Source: Staphylococcus lloydii
GTDB lineage: Bacteria > Bacillota > Bacilli > Staphylococcales > Staphylococcaceae
Length of the DNA stretch: 64,000 nt
Direction of reading: 5' to 3'
Assembly (NCBI RefSeq): GCF_015775975.1
Contig: NZ_CP064056.1
Location: 2,480,001-2,544,000 of the forward strand
Part shown: piece by piece, positions 25,553 through 34,862 of the stretch
Layout: each line of letters opens with the position of its first letter
Numbering within the stretch: the stretch's first letter is position 1
The notes under the pieces: model-generated
What the model was told of the DNA's origin: nothing
The model's database searches: none
What the model saw: only the letters and a program-made list of their open reading frames with translations
Translations under genes and position numbers: made by a program

Positions 25553-25879
25553 TTATCTTTTCTTTTTATTAGATCCTTTCGTCTTTTTACCACCTTTATG
25601 TTTTTTACTCGGTGTATGCTTTTTAGTATTATTACTTCTCGGGTTAGATTTACCTTTCCACTTACTACCTTTTCGCGCCTTATTTTTCATTTCGCCACCT
25701 TGTTTACGTTTGCCACGCGCATCGGCGGTGTTAGACAATGGATTGTACTCATTTATTTGTTGTACATTTGCGCTTTTTATATATTGATGATCTTCGTTGG
25801 CGAAGTATCCAACTGCTGACAATGTTAAAACCAAAGTTAATATGCTTGCGATAGTTTTGTTGCGTAATTTTCTATACAT
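25553..25879 (-). CDS. Small secreted, extremely basic protein
   Basis: The protein has 108 aa. An N-terminal signal peptide or anchor (basic MYRKLRNK, hydrophobic TIASILTLVLTLSAVGYFA) is followed by a short acidic stretch and then about 55 residues dominated by Lys, Arg, Gly, Ser and Asn, ending GSNKKKR. Low complexity and net positive charge suggest binding to wall teichoic acid or nucleic acid outside the membrane. No family was recognised. It is upstream of and probably in one operon with the HExxH protein. Confidence 0.65.
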   Translation of the reverse strand: MYRKLRNKTIASILTLVLTLSAVGYFANEDHQYIKSANVQQINEYNPLSNTADARGKRKQGGEMKNKARKGSKWKGKSNPRSNNTKKHTPSKKHKGGKKTKGSNKKKR

Positions 25880-26043
25880 ATTATGCTCCCTTCTTTTTTA
25901 TAGGGATTATTATATATAGAAACTAAGTGCCTCAACGTATCGCTTTATAACTGTTAGCGCCTTTAATATTAGGAACTAAAATTGAGTTAAGGCAAACAAC
26001 ATTTATTTTTACTGCTCACATTACTTTATTTACAACATAAAAA

Positions 26044-26070
26044 AACACTCCCTTATTTTAAGGAAGTGTT
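26044..26070 (-). terminator. Terminator of the mscS-DUF951-ychF run
   Basis: The stem AACACTCCCTTA/TAAGGAAGTGTT (one mismatch, 3-base loop) is followed on minus by TTTTTATG, 18 bases past the ychF stop. Confidence 0.88.
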
Positions 26071-26087
26071 CAACAAACTTTATAATA

Positions 26088-27185
26088 TTACACGTTAAAT
26101 CTAAAGTGAACGACGTCTCCGTCTTTCATGATATATTCTTTACCTTCTAAACGTTGTTTACCAGCTTCTTTAGCACCGTGCTCACCATTGTGTTCTACGT
26201 AATCATCATAAGATGTTACCTCTGCACGTATAAAACCACGTTCAAAGTCAGTGTGAATAATACCAGCACATTGTGGGGCAGTCATACCTTTTGTAAATGT
26301 CCAAGCACGCACTTCTTCGACACCAGCTGTAAAGTATGTTGCTAAGCCTAATAAATCATATGTTGTACGGATTAAACGGTTTAGACCTGGTTCTTCAATA
26401 CCTAAATCTTCTAAGAACATTGCCTTATCGTCTTCATCTAAGACAGCAATTTCTTCTTCGATTTTAGCACTTATCACGATAACTTCTGAATCTTCTTTTT
26501 CGGCATATTCACGAATCGCTTTTACTTTATCATTTTCGTCATCGTTGATTTCATCTTCACCGACGTTAGCGATGTATAACATATCTTTAGAAGTTAATAG
26601 TTGCGCTTGGTTTACAAATTTTTGATCTTCATCATTAAACTCGATACTGCGCACTGGTTTACCTTCTTCTAATGCTTCTTTAATTGTTGTTAAGATACGT
26701 ACTTCGTTGACCGCATCTTTATCTTTTTGTCGTGCCATTTTTTCTACCTTAGGCAAACGTTTTTCTACAGATTCTAAGTCTGCTAATACAAGTTCCATAT
26801 TGATAACTTCGATGTCTTCAATAGGATTAACGCGACCAGATACGTGTGTTACGTTGTCATCGTCAAACGCACGCACTACTTGGCAAATTGCGTCTACTTC
26901 ACGAATATGTGAAAGGAATTTATTACCTAGACCTTCCCCTTTAGAAGCACCCTTTACGATACCCGCTATATCTGTAAACTCGAATGTAGTTGGGATGGTC
27001 TTTTTCGGTTGAACCATATCTGTTAAGACATTTAATCTGCTATCTGGTACTTCAACAATACCTACGTTAGGATCGATTGTCGCGAATGGATAGTTTGCTG
27101 CTAGCGCACCTGCTTTTGTAATTGCATTAAAAAGTGTAGACTTCCCTACGTTCGGTAAACCTACGATACCTGCTGTTAAAGCCAT
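26088..27185 (-). CDS. ychF: Ribosome-associated OBG-family ATPase YchF
   Basis: The protein has 365 aa, full length. The G1 loop is GLPNVGKSTLFN, G3 is DIAGIVKGAS, and the NMEL variant of the NKxD motif gives ATP rather than GTP preference. A coiled-coil segment (about 128-170) and a C-terminal TGS domain ending KDGDVVHFRFNV are present. It binds 70S ribosomes and acts in translation and stress responses. Its start shares one base with the stop of the DUF951 gene, so the two are coupled. Confidence 0.98.
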   Translation of the reverse strand: MALTAGIVGLPNVGKSTLFNAITKAGALAANYPFATIDPNVGIVEVPDSRLNVLTDMVQPKKTIPTTFEFTDIAGIVKGASKGEGLGNKFLSHIREVDAICQVVRAFDDDNVTHVSGRVNPIEDIEVINMELVLADLESVEKRLPKVEKMARQKDKDAVNEVRILTTIKEALEEGKPVRSIEFNDEDQKFVNQAQLLTSKDMLYIANVGEDEINDDENDKVKAIREYAEKEDSEVIVISAKIEEEIAVLDEDDKAMFLEDLGIEEPGLNRLIRTTYDLLGLATYFTAGVEEVRAWTFTKGMTAPQCAGIIHTDFERGFIRAEVTSYDDYVEHNGEHGAKEAGKQRLEGKEYIMKDGDVVHFRFNV

Positions 27186-27400
27186 TAGTTATTCTCCTTA
27201 TCTTCCGCTACTTGATTAGATACAAGTACTTTTTTTAATTTTTTATTGAATGTCTGTCTTGGAATCATAATACTGCGCTGACAATTTTCACATTTTATAC
27301 GGATGTCTGCGCCCATACGAATAATTTTAAAACGATTTGTGCCACATGCATGTTGTTTTTTCATCTCTACAATATCATTAAGGTTGTACTGTGATGTCAT
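27185..27400 (-). CDS. DUF951 family protein
   Basis: The protein has 71 aa: YNLNDIVEMKKQHACGTNRFKIIRMGADIRIKCENCQRSIMIPR is the DUF951 core, with three cysteines (HACG...CENC) suggestive of a small zinc-ribbon or OB-like fold. It is conserved next to ychF and mscS in Firmicutes. Function is unknown, presumably nucleic-acid or ribosome related. It is coupled to ychF and 31 bases downstream of mscS. Confidence 0.93.
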   Translation of the reverse strand: MTSQYNLNDIVEMKKQHACGTNRFKIIRMGADIRIKCENCQRSIMIPRQTFNKKLKKVLVSNQVAEDKENN

Positions 27401-27431
27401 TCTTTACACCTCCACCATGAGCTACAATGAA

Positions 27432-28310
27432 TTACTGATTATTAGCATCGTTTTGTACCATAGTTGGCTGCGGTACCTCAATGCCTTTTACGTTAAAGAA
27501 ATGTTGAATCTCTCTGCGTAATATACGTGCACCCGATGCACCTTCACCTGGAATTGTCTCGGCAGAAATACGTAAAATAAGTTCATCTCTTGTGAATGAA
27601 TCAACACCTATAAATTCTGGCGTAGTAATAAATAAATAATATTTTGAACGCATAGCAGTGAATAATTCTTTTAACTGTTCTTCTACTTTATCAACATTTT
27701 CACTAACTGCAATAGGTATTGCTACGATTGCTGCACCATTAGTTACTGAGTAGTTAGTGATTTCGCCCATGCTACCATTAGGTAAGACAGTCAACTCACC
27801 ACTTATAGTATTAACGCGTGTTGATCTTAATCCAATTGATTTAACGGTACCTTCTGCTACTGTAGTACCACCACTATTTATTTTAACATAGTCACCTACA
27901 TCAAATTGATTTTCAAAGATAATAAAGAATCCTGTAATGATATCTTTCACGACAGTTTGAGCACCAAAACCAACTGCTAAACCGACTACGCCTGCGCTGG
28001 CAATTATGCCTTCAACTTTAATACCTAATCTGCTAAGAATCGTTGTTACAACGATAAACCAAACGACATACGTCACGACGTTTTGCACGAGAGAAACCAA
28101 TGTTTGTGAACGCTTCTTGTTAGCTTTTCTGCCTTTATTTTGAACTTTGAAGAATTGTTCAATAACTTTGTTGGCAATGCGTATTACGATGAACGCGACG
28201 ATGATGTATACGATAATCATAATTAGATTTGATAAGAGCGCCTGATAAGTTTCGGGTTTCGTTAAAGGTTCGATAAGTGAACCTAGAATTGATTTTAATT
28301 GATTCAACAA
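27432..28310 (-). CDS. mscS: Small-conductance mechanosensitive channel (MscS family)
   Basis: The protein has 292 aa. Three membrane helices (about 25-48, 72-92 and 100-128) lead to the pore-lining TM3 with Gly/Ala packing (IIASAGVVGLAVGFGAQTVVKDIITGFFI). The cytoplasmic beta-domain follows (VGDYVKINSGGTTVAEGTVKSIGLRSTRV) with the usual alpha/beta vestibule end. It opens on membrane tension to release solutes during hypo-osmotic shock. It starts the mscS-DUF951-ychF run. In many Firmicutes parB lies just upstream; here parB is about 24 kb away. Confidence 0.95.
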   Translation of the reverse strand: MLNQLKSILGSLIEPLTKPETYQALLSNLIMIIVYIIVAFIVIRIANKVIEQFFKVQNKGRKANKKRSQTLVSLVQNVVTYVVWFIVVTTILSRLGIKVEGIIASAGVVGLAVGFGAQTVVKDIITGFFIIFENQFDVGDYVKINSGGTTVAEGTVKSIGLRSTRVNTISGELTVLPNGSMGEITNYSVTNGAAIVAIPIAVSENVDKVEEQLKELFTAMRSKYYLFITTPEFIGVDSFTRDELILRISAETIPGEGASGARILRREIQHFFNVKGIEVPQPTMVQNDANNQ

Positions 28311-28658
28311 TATATCCTCCTCGTTGCTAATCTAAAAGTTCATTATACATTGTTATTTTTTTATACAACTCCAACCTAAGCTTTAAATATACAATTTAAC
28401 ACTTCGAATTGTAGCCTACGCAATATCTATATCTGAACATACTCGCCTATTATAGCAATAATTCACATCACGATAAAGCAAATTATTTTGTACTTATTAT
28501 CTAAATGAACACATGAAAACCTCCCTCAAATAAGATGGTATTTGAAAGAGGTTTAGCAAGATAAAGTTATTAAATTTTCATAAGCACTATATTCACAAAA
28601 AATATTAAATCAGTGTGCGCGGTTACTTTATAATTCAATTTTCAGACTACCTTCAGTC
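28311..28658. other. Intergenic region upstream of mscS
   Basis: About 350 bases. It carries the mscS SD (GAGGAGG, 28316-28322) and a hairpin at 28516-28554 (AAACCTC...GAGGTTT) likely ending the minus-strand genes that come from the right. I see no small gene in it. Confidence 0.45.
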
Positions 28659-29330
28659 TTAACCCCATAATGCTTCGATCGCTTGTGCTACTTGTTTTGG
28701 AGATTGTGGGTTTTGACCCGTTACTAACCTGTCACTTACTTTAACGTAAGGTCTAAATGGCAACGTAGCTTTACTATATTGAGCGCCACGACTTTTTAAT
28801 TTTGTTTCTAATTTGTAAGGAACGTATTTGTTACGTTTGGCTAGCAATTCTTCTGTATTGGAAAAACCTGTTATTTCTCTATTATCGATGAAAAATCTAC
28901 CGTTATCATTTTTAACATTTACTAATGCAGCAATACCATGACAAACTGCTGCCACAATACCGCCATTATCGTAAATCTGTTTAACTGCTTCTTGAATATA
29001 CTGATTATCCGTAAAATCATACATTACTCCATGGCCACCAGTGAAGTAGATACAATCATAATCGTTTGGATTGGCTTCACTGATAGGTTGGGCATATTGC
29101 AATAAACTCATAAAGTTTGAATCTTTATAATACGCTTTTGTAGTTTTGTCTAACATTGCCGGGCTAAGACTAACGGGGTCAATGGGCGTATTGCCTCCAC
29201 TTATGTTATATAGATCTATTTCATAGTTGCTATCATTGAAATAATTATAAAAATGAACCAATTCGCCTAACCAAAGTCCCGTCTTCTTGTAATGTGCGCC
29301 AAAAAAATCTGAACTTGTATTAACAATCAT
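28659..29330 (-). CDS. DJ-1/PfpI-family protein (HSP31/glyoxalase III-like)
   Basis: The protein has 223 aa. The DJ-1 nucleophile elbow is AAVCHGIAALVNV (Cys near 134), with the upstream YFTGGHGVMYD glycine loop supplying the acid/oxyanion region. An insertion typical of the larger HchA-like class is present. It likely detoxifies methylglyoxal or acts as a holdase in the cytoplasm. It lies 33 bases downstream of the quinone oxidoreductase gene on the same strand, so the two probably form an electrophile-stress unit. Start ATG 29330 follows a weak SD. Confidence 0.88.
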   Translation of the reverse strand: MIVNTSSDFFGAHYKKTGLWLGELVHFYNYFNDSNYEIDLYNISGGNTPIDPVSLSPAMLDKTTKAYYKDSNFMSLLQYAQPISEANPNDYDCIYFTGGHGVMYDFTDNQYIQEAVKQIYDNGGIVAAVCHGIAALVNVKNDNGRFFIDNREITGFSNTEELLAKRNKYVPYKLETKLKSRGAQYSKATLPFRPYVKVSDRLVTGQNPQSPKQVAQAIEALWG

Positions 29331-29363
29331 AATTTTTTCATTTTAATCACAAACCTTTAGTCA

Positions 29364-30377
29364 TTATTTATCCATAGAAATAATAATCTTGCCTTTAGCT
29401 TTACCACTACTTGAATATGCTATCGCGTCTTGTGTTTGTTCAAATGCATACACTTTATCAATGATTGGCGTAATTTTGCCTTCATTTATGAGGTTACTAA
29501 TAATATTTAACTGTTCACCGCTCGGCTGCATAAATAAAAATTCATAATTTACATTATACTTTTTAGCGCGTTTTACTAATTTGGCAGAGGCAACGCGTAA
29601 TAATAATTGTTTGAATTTATTCAGTTTTAAACGTTTTGCCAATTTAATTGTCGGAATACCGGAAACTGAAGCAATTGTGCCATGTGGTTTTAATATTTCA
29701 AATGATTTATCTAAACTTTCACCACCTAGCGTATCAAAAACGCCATCATAATTACTTAAGCGTTGTGAGAAATCTTCGGCCTTATAATTAATTACTTCGT
29801 CAGCACCTAATGCTTTTACAAGTTCATAACCACGCTCACTTGCCGTAGTGGCAACATATAGACCCATTGCTTTGGCTAATTGAATTGCGAAGGTTCCTAC
29901 ACCTCCAGCGCCTGCTTGAATCAACACTTTATTTCCAGCTTTCAAATGCATGATGTCATTCAATGCTTGATAAGCAGTTAAGCCTACTAACGGAATACTC
30001 GCCGCTTCTTCAAAAGATAATTGTTCTGGTTTTAGTGCAATCTCACTGGCATCTATCGCAATATATTCAGCAAATGTGCCTATTTTTTCTTTTCTTGGTC
30101 TTCCGTATACTTCATCGCCGACTTTAAAGTTTTTTACCTTACTGCCTACTTCAGTAATGACGCCAGAAAAGTCATTCCCTAAGATTAAAGGAAATTGAAA
30201 TTTTAATAATAATTTTAAGCCACCATCGCGAATTTTATAATCTATTGGATTAATACTGGCCGCTTTTATTTTCACCCTAACTTCATAAGGGTTCATACTC
30301 GGTAACGGCATAGTTTCTTGTTGTACGGGGTGATTGCCATATTTGTGAATAACCATCGCTTGCATATCAGTTTTCAT
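29364..30377 (-). CDS. NADP-dependent medium-chain oxidoreductase (quinone oxidoreductase-like)
   Basis: The protein has 337 aa. An N-terminal GroES-like domain (INPIDYKIRDG, LGNDFSGVITEVG) and a Rossmann domain with VLIQAGAGGVGTFAIQLAKAMG are present. There is no catalytic or structural zinc-ligand set, which places it in the zinc-independent quinone reductase/alkenal reductase branch. It uses NADPH to reduce quinones or unsaturated carbonyls. An AGGAG SD precedes ATG 30377, and it is upstream of the DJ-1 gene. Confidence 0.92.
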   Translation of the reverse strand: MKTDMQAMVIHKYGNHPVQQETMPLPSMNPYEVRVKIKAASINPIDYKIRDGGLKLLLKFQFPLILGNDFSGVITEVGSKVKNFKVGDEVYGRPRKEKIGTFAEYIAIDASEIALKPEQLSFEEAASIPLVGLTAYQALNDIMHLKAGNKVLIQAGAGGVGTFAIQLAKAMGLYVATTASERGYELVKALGADEVINYKAEDFSQRLSNYDGVFDTLGGESLDKSFEILKPHGTIASVSGIPTIKLAKRLKLNKFKQLLLRVASAKLVKRAKKYNVNYEFLFMQPSGEQLNIISNLINEGKITPIIDKVYAFEQTQDAIAYSSSGKAKGKIIISMDK

Positions 30378-30473
30378 TATTTCACTCCTAGCATTGACTA
30401 CGTTATGACACTATCAAAATTTTATATTCATAATTACACATCATTCATATACTTAGCAATTCATAGCGTTTAA

Positions 30474-31434
30474 CTAATGCGTCGTCTTCGTTTTGTGGGC
30501 CGTCACATTGCCAAAAACAAAAGCGAAGAAGAGAATAATAAAGATCACAAAACCATATATTTCTCCAGTATTTAAATGATGCTCCGCTAACATCTTATTC
30601 ATCAATAAAAATATGACGTCTAGCGAATAAATTAAAAATAAATGCAAGTACATTGTCATAAATCCTGTCTTTGACTGCGTATTTTTATCAGTGGATTTAT
30701 AATGCAATGTATAAACCACAAATAATATAACGATAAAGACAAAATATAATGCATCTGTAATATTTACATGGCTTAATTCAATATTTTGAATTAATAATAC
30801 AAGCCCTTCACCAAACAATAATATAATTAATAAACTTAAACGTTCTGTTAAATGATTAAAGAAAATGGCATTCTCTTCCGAAACTTTATAGAACAATAGT
30901 GGATAAACCGCCACAATAAATATACAGATAAAATAGACCCAAAAGTTAATTTGTGACGGTAATAAAGTAGAAATCAACGCAATAATTACAGTCAGTGATA
31001 AGCCAGTCGTATATACTTTTACCAGTCGTATATACTTTTACCAGCCGTATATCTACTTTAGAGTCACTCAACTTATAATTTATAAAATATTGAATAATGA
31101 TACTGAAATATATAAGCGCTGAAGTTAATACAAATGGCTTAAATGTATGTTGAAAGTCTCCATTAATTGCTTTCGATAATATAATTATTAAAAACATGTC
31201 TACAAAAACAAACAAATATTGATACCACTTTTTATTAAACAGTCTATTCACGAGCAAAGTACGATAAATCCAAATCGAATAAAATACTAGGAATAGCATA
31301 AAACTTTTACCCAAACCCTCTGGCGACATTAAGTTATGTGATAGACCTTCAATCGTATGATTAATCGTCGATAAAATATAGACGAAAATCAAATCGAAAA
31401 ACAATTCCGTCATACTGACTTCTTTCTTCTCCAT
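30474..31434 (-). pseudogene. ltrA: LtrA-family membrane protein gene, disrupted by a 19-bp tandem duplication
   Basis: The N-terminal frame (31434 leftward) shows the LtrA signature TELFFDLIFVYILSTINHTIEG; the remaining helices are in another frame reaching the stop at 30474. The switch is exactly at a perfect 19-base duplication (31005-31042). Removing one copy restores a continuous 313-aa frame through VDIRLVKVYTTGLSLTVIIA. The low temperature requirement family is a multi-pass membrane protein of unclear function. As it stands, only a truncated 162-aa product can be made. It lies 17 bases behind a MerR regulator, likely in one operon. Confidence 0.88.
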
Positions 31435-31451
31435 GTTTTCACCTCTCGATG

Positions 31452-31799
31452 TTATTCATTTTCTAAAATTTTAAATTTATTCTCCAATGTAGCTAGACCT
31501 TCTTCTATTAATGCTTTTTGATGCAATAAATTTTCTTTGTGACGTGCAAATATTGCTTGTCGCTGAGACTTAGTTGCACTACCTTGGTCATATAATTCTG
31601 CTACTTCTTTTAATTGTGATACAGGCATGTGTGTTTGACGCATACATTTGATAAATTCTATCCAAAATAAATCATCTTCTGAAAAATCTCTATAACCATT
31701 ATCGTCGCGAGCAACGAAAGGAAAAAGACCTGCTTTATCATAATAGCGAATCGTATGTTCACTAATCCCTAAATTTTCTGCTACTTGTTTTACACGCAT
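31452..31799 (-). CDS. MerR-family transcriptional regulator
   Basis: The protein has 115 aa. The winged HTH MRVKQVAENLGISEHTIRYYDKAGLFPFVARDDNGYRDF is canonical MerR, followed by the dimerisation coiled coil (about 75-112). It lacks the C-terminal cysteines of metal sensors, resembling the YyaN/AdhR type linked to electrophile or oxidoreductase genes. It precedes ltrA by 17 bases and lies close to SDR and quinone reductase genes that are plausible targets. Confidence 0.92.
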   Translation of the reverse strand: MRVKQVAENLGISEHTIRYYDKAGLFPFVARDDNGYRDFSEDDLFWIEFIKCMRQTHMPVSQLKEVAELYDQGSATKSQRQAIFARHKENLLHQKALIEEGLATLENKFKILENE

Positions 31800-31944
31800 A
31801 AAATCCCCTCCTACTATACGTGATAATACTTTTATTCATACCCTTCTTCAACGAGCTAAGACATAAAAGGAGCTATAGAAAGTCCATATTTCAACTTCCT
31901 ATAACTCACATTTTTCTATACTGTCGTTTTCTACATAGCGATGA

Positions 31945-32703
31945 TTAGCGTGTCGTATAACCACCATTAGCAAATAGTGTTTGACCGTTAATCCACCAAC
32001 CGTCCAACGTTAAGAATGTAATGATTGGCACAATGTCTTCGATTTGTGTTAATTGATTATGGAGTGCTTGAGATTTATGAAATGCTACGGCCTCATCTTC
32101 TTCTTGAGGATAAAAGAATGGTGTGTCCATTGGGCCAGGCGCTACCGCATTAACGGAAATGCCTCTATCCATAAATTCTTTTGAAGCTGCTCTTGTATAA
32201 TGTTCCACGGGCGCTTTTTCACCGGCATACGTACTATAAAAACCAGTGTATGCTGCAAGTAATGATGTCGCTAAAGTAATAATCTTACCGTTTTCATTCA
32301 TATGCTGCTCTGCGTATTTGATAAAAAAGTAAGCCACTTTGGCGTTAATATCTTGCATTTGATCAAAATCTTCTTCAGAAACATCTGCTATTGGTTTTTT
32401 CAATACTTTGCCTACAGTATTAACTGCGATATCCACTTTACCGAAAGTAGATTCTGCATGTTGAAATAGTGCTTTAATATTTTCTATCTTTGTTAGGTCA
32501 CCTTTAAAGAGCGTAGCCTCCCCGCCGACTTGCTGCACTTTAGCCAATGTACTTTTAGCTTCATCCAAAGAGTTATCATCGTGATGATGAATGACTAATC
32601 TAGCTCCTTGTTCAGCATAAGTAGTGCTTAATAAGCCCCCTAAATTTTTTGCGCCACCTGAAATAACGATAACTTTTCCATTAAGATTATTAAATTTCCC
32701 CAT
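31945..32703 (-). CDS. Short-chain dehydrogenase/reductase
   Basis: The protein has 252 aa. A variant cofactor loop SGGAKNLGG, the NAVNTVG structural motif, a Ser in LATSLLAAYTG and the YAGEK active-site Tyr/Lys (YxxxK) are present, ending WINGQTLFANGGYTTR. It is a classical SDR with NAD(P)H use; the substrate is unknown. A strong SD (AAGGAGG) precedes ATG 32703. It is monocistronic, oriented like the MerR gene downstream. Confidence 0.92.
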   Translation of the reverse strand: MGKFNNLNGKVIVISGGAKNLGGLLSTTYAEQGARLVIHHHDDNSLDEAKSTLAKVQQVGGEATLFKGDLTKIENIKALFQHAESTFGKVDIAVNTVGKVLKKPIADVSEEDFDQMQDINAKVAYFFIKYAEQHMNENGKIITLATSLLAAYTGFYSTYAGEKAPVEHYTRAASKEFMDRGISVNAVAPGPMDTPFFYPQEEDEAVAFHKSQALHNQLTQIEDIVPIITFLTLDGWWINGQTLFANGGYTTR

Positions 32704-32949
32704 ACGTGAAACCTCCTTTAATGTTATGGTTCAACCATAAACCTTAGAGTGCACTCTCACGCAACCAACTATTAAAATAAAAAAAGACTTTGGTATATAC
32801 CAAAGTCATAGAATATAGAGACGTCACGGTAAATATAAATGTCGTAACCGACTGAAATTTTAACTAGATAAAGGTTGAAAGCTTTTCAATAAATTTTCAA
32901 GTCATTTAAAGTGTGGCATACGTATCACACTTGTCTAATTAGCGTTAAA

Positions 32950-33834
32950 TTAACTAGACTGTTTTAATAAATTTAAAAACTCTATGACGATTCTTTTTTT
33001 AAAGCGTGTCGGCTTTTGAACACACCAAAAGTCTCTTGAAATATTTAGTTCTTCGACATTTATAATTTTTAAAGTATCCAATTTTAATTCTTTTTGTATT
33101 GAAATTTTTGGCAAAAAGCTAATTCCCAAATCAGCTTCTATAGCACTCTTAATCGCTTGAATACTGCCTAATTCCATCACTTTACTTTTCTCTAAAAATT
33201 CATATTGGTTTAAATGATTATCTATTGCTGTTCTCATACCTGATCCTGATTCTCGTACAATCATTTGCTCTTTATAAAGATCATTTACAGTAACTTTTTC
33301 CAATTTACTTAAGTCATTTTTGTTGGAACAAACAGGTACTATAATATCTTTTTCAAAGTTAAATACGCTAAAATTCTTTTGGTCAAATTCACTTTCTACC
33401 AATGCAATATCAATTTCATTATGTTCTAATTTTTTTATGATGGTTGGTGTATTACCAATTTTTAAATTTATCTGTACATTAGGATGTTGTTTTTTTAATT
33501 CAATGACTAAATTAGGTAAAGAATACTCACCGATTGTAAAGCTAGCACCTACAGTTAATACTGGGCTTTTTTGACTATTTTGCATTTGGATTTCATCATA
33601 CGCTAAATCATTGAGCCTCACTAATTCTTTGGCGTATGGATAAAATATACTGCCAGCCTCTGTTAATGTAGTAACTCCGCTATTTCTGTAAAAAAATGTA
33701 CTCCTATAAAAGTCTTCTAATTTTCTAATTTGCTTTGTTACAGCTGATTGTGAAATGAAATGCTTTTGTGCCGTTTCAGTAAAGCTTACATTTTCAGCAA
33801 TGTCACAAAATACTTTCAAATTATTAATATCCAT
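32950..33834 (-). CDS. LysR-family regulator, CysL-like
   Basis: The protein has 294 aa. The N-terminal HTH is FCDIAENVSFTETAQKHFISQSAVTKQIRKLEDF, and the periplasmic-binding-type effector domain has the VRESGSGMRTAID block typical of the CysL/YwfK branch that responds to sulfur metabolites. It is divergent from the TauE-sugar porter-sulfatase-FGE genes. A dyad TATAGG-N18-CCTATA (33883-33912) in the intergenic region fits a LysR box. It most likely activates the sulfate-ester locus and represses itself. Confidence 0.9.
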   Translation of the reverse strand: MDINNLKVFCDIAENVSFTETAQKHFISQSAVTKQIRKLEDFYRSTFFYRNSGVTTLTEAGSIFYPYAKELVRLNDLAYDEIQMQNSQKSPVLTVGASFTIGEYSLPNLVIELKKQHPNVQINLKIGNTPTIIKKLEHNEIDIALVESEFDQKNFSVFNFEKDIIVPVCSNKNDLSKLEKVTVNDLYKEQMIVRESGSGMRTAIDNHLNQYEFLEKSKVMELGSIQAIKSAIEADLGISFLPKISIQKELKLDTLKIINVEELNISRDFWCVQKPTRFKKRIVIEFLNLLKQSS

Positions 33835-33882
33835 AATAAACCCCCATATTATTATTTAAATTTTACCACATCTCATCTCTAT

Positions 33883-33912
33883 TATAGGTATTCCATTTAG
33901 TAATAGCCTATA
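33883..33912. promoter_or_regulatory. Candidate LysR box between lysR and tauE
   Basis: The dyad TATAGGTATT ... AATAGCCTATA contains a T-N-A core and lies midway between divergent starts. LysR proteins bind such sites; the assignment is inferred from position and symmetry. Confidence 0.5.
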
Positions 33913-33979
33913 CACAATCAGAATTTGAGTATCACGCTATCTCGTGCAAAAATTATAGTAAGCAAAAGGAGGGAGAATA

Positions 33980-34749
33980 GTGAGTTTAAGCGCTATCATT
34001 TTTATGCTATGCATTAGTATTTTTGCCGGAGCTTATGGAACAATCATTGGAGCTGGTGGCGGATTTATATTTGTACCATTTTTATTGATATTATTTAAAG
34101 TTTCACCTGAAATAGCAGCAGGTTCAGGGTTAGTGATCGTTGTTGTTAACTCCTTAATTGGTACATTAGGTTATTTTAAACAACACAATATTGCCTTTAA
34201 AGAAGGCACAATAATGGGAATTAGTGCTATACCGGGCACATTTATAGGGTCATATCTTTTAAAAAACTATCATTCTGATTTTTTTATCTAAGCTTTTCAA
34301 TACTTTTGGCAGGAATGGGTGTTTTTCTATTAGTTAAAAGCATTTCCAAAAAATCCAAAAATCCCAATATACGTACAACATATGTTGAAAAATCCAGTTA
34401 CAAATATTGGTATATATCGCTAGGATTTATGATGGGTATCTTATCAAATTATTTGGGTATTGGCGGTGGATGGCTGATCGTTCCAATTTTAATTTATATA
34501 TTTAAAATGTCACCGAAACAAGCTGCTTCTACTTCCGTATATTCATTACTAATATATACGACAGTCGGTGCAACCACTCAAATTATTGAAGGTAATATCA
34601 ATTGGATTATTATCATTATTGGTGGAATTGGTATTTCCATAGGTGCAAATATAGGACTCTATATTGCAAAGAAAATTCCAGAAAATTTAATTATGAAATT
34701 ATTATCTGTGGTTTTAATTATTATGGGAATAAAAATGTTCTTTATCTAA
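33980..34749 (+). pseudogene. TauE/SafE-family sulfur-oxyanion exporter gene with one-base frameshift
   Basis: The N-terminal half (33980-34291) has the first TauE repeat FAGAYGTIIGAGGGFIFVPFLL. The second half, in another frame to 34749, has the mirrored repeat LSNYLGIGGGWLIVPILIYIF. The frames meet at a run of seven T (34279-34285); one more T restores a 256-aa protein through SDFFYLSFSILLAG. TauE/SafE proteins move sulfite, sulfoacetate or related anions across the membrane. A GAGGGAG SD precedes the start. Slippage, a real mutation or a sequencing error are all possible. Confidence 0.88.
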
Positions 34750-34807
34750 CCCATGTATTGAAATGTTGACTCCTACCATACATTGACGTAGTCAATGTAT
34801 ATATTTT

Positions 34808-34836
34808 TTAAAGTTAATGTAAGCGCTTTATATAAT
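34808..34836 (+). promoter_or_regulatory. Promoter of the sugar porter-sulfatase-FGE genes with overlapping cre-like site
   Basis: TTAAAG-N17-TATAAT (34808-34836). A cre-like sequence ATGTAAGCGCTTTATA (34817-34832), two mismatches from consensus, lies between the boxes. CcpA bound there would block transcription when preferred sugars are present. Confidence 0.6.
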
Positions 34837-34862
34837 GGATTATACTTAAAGGAAGTGTTTTT

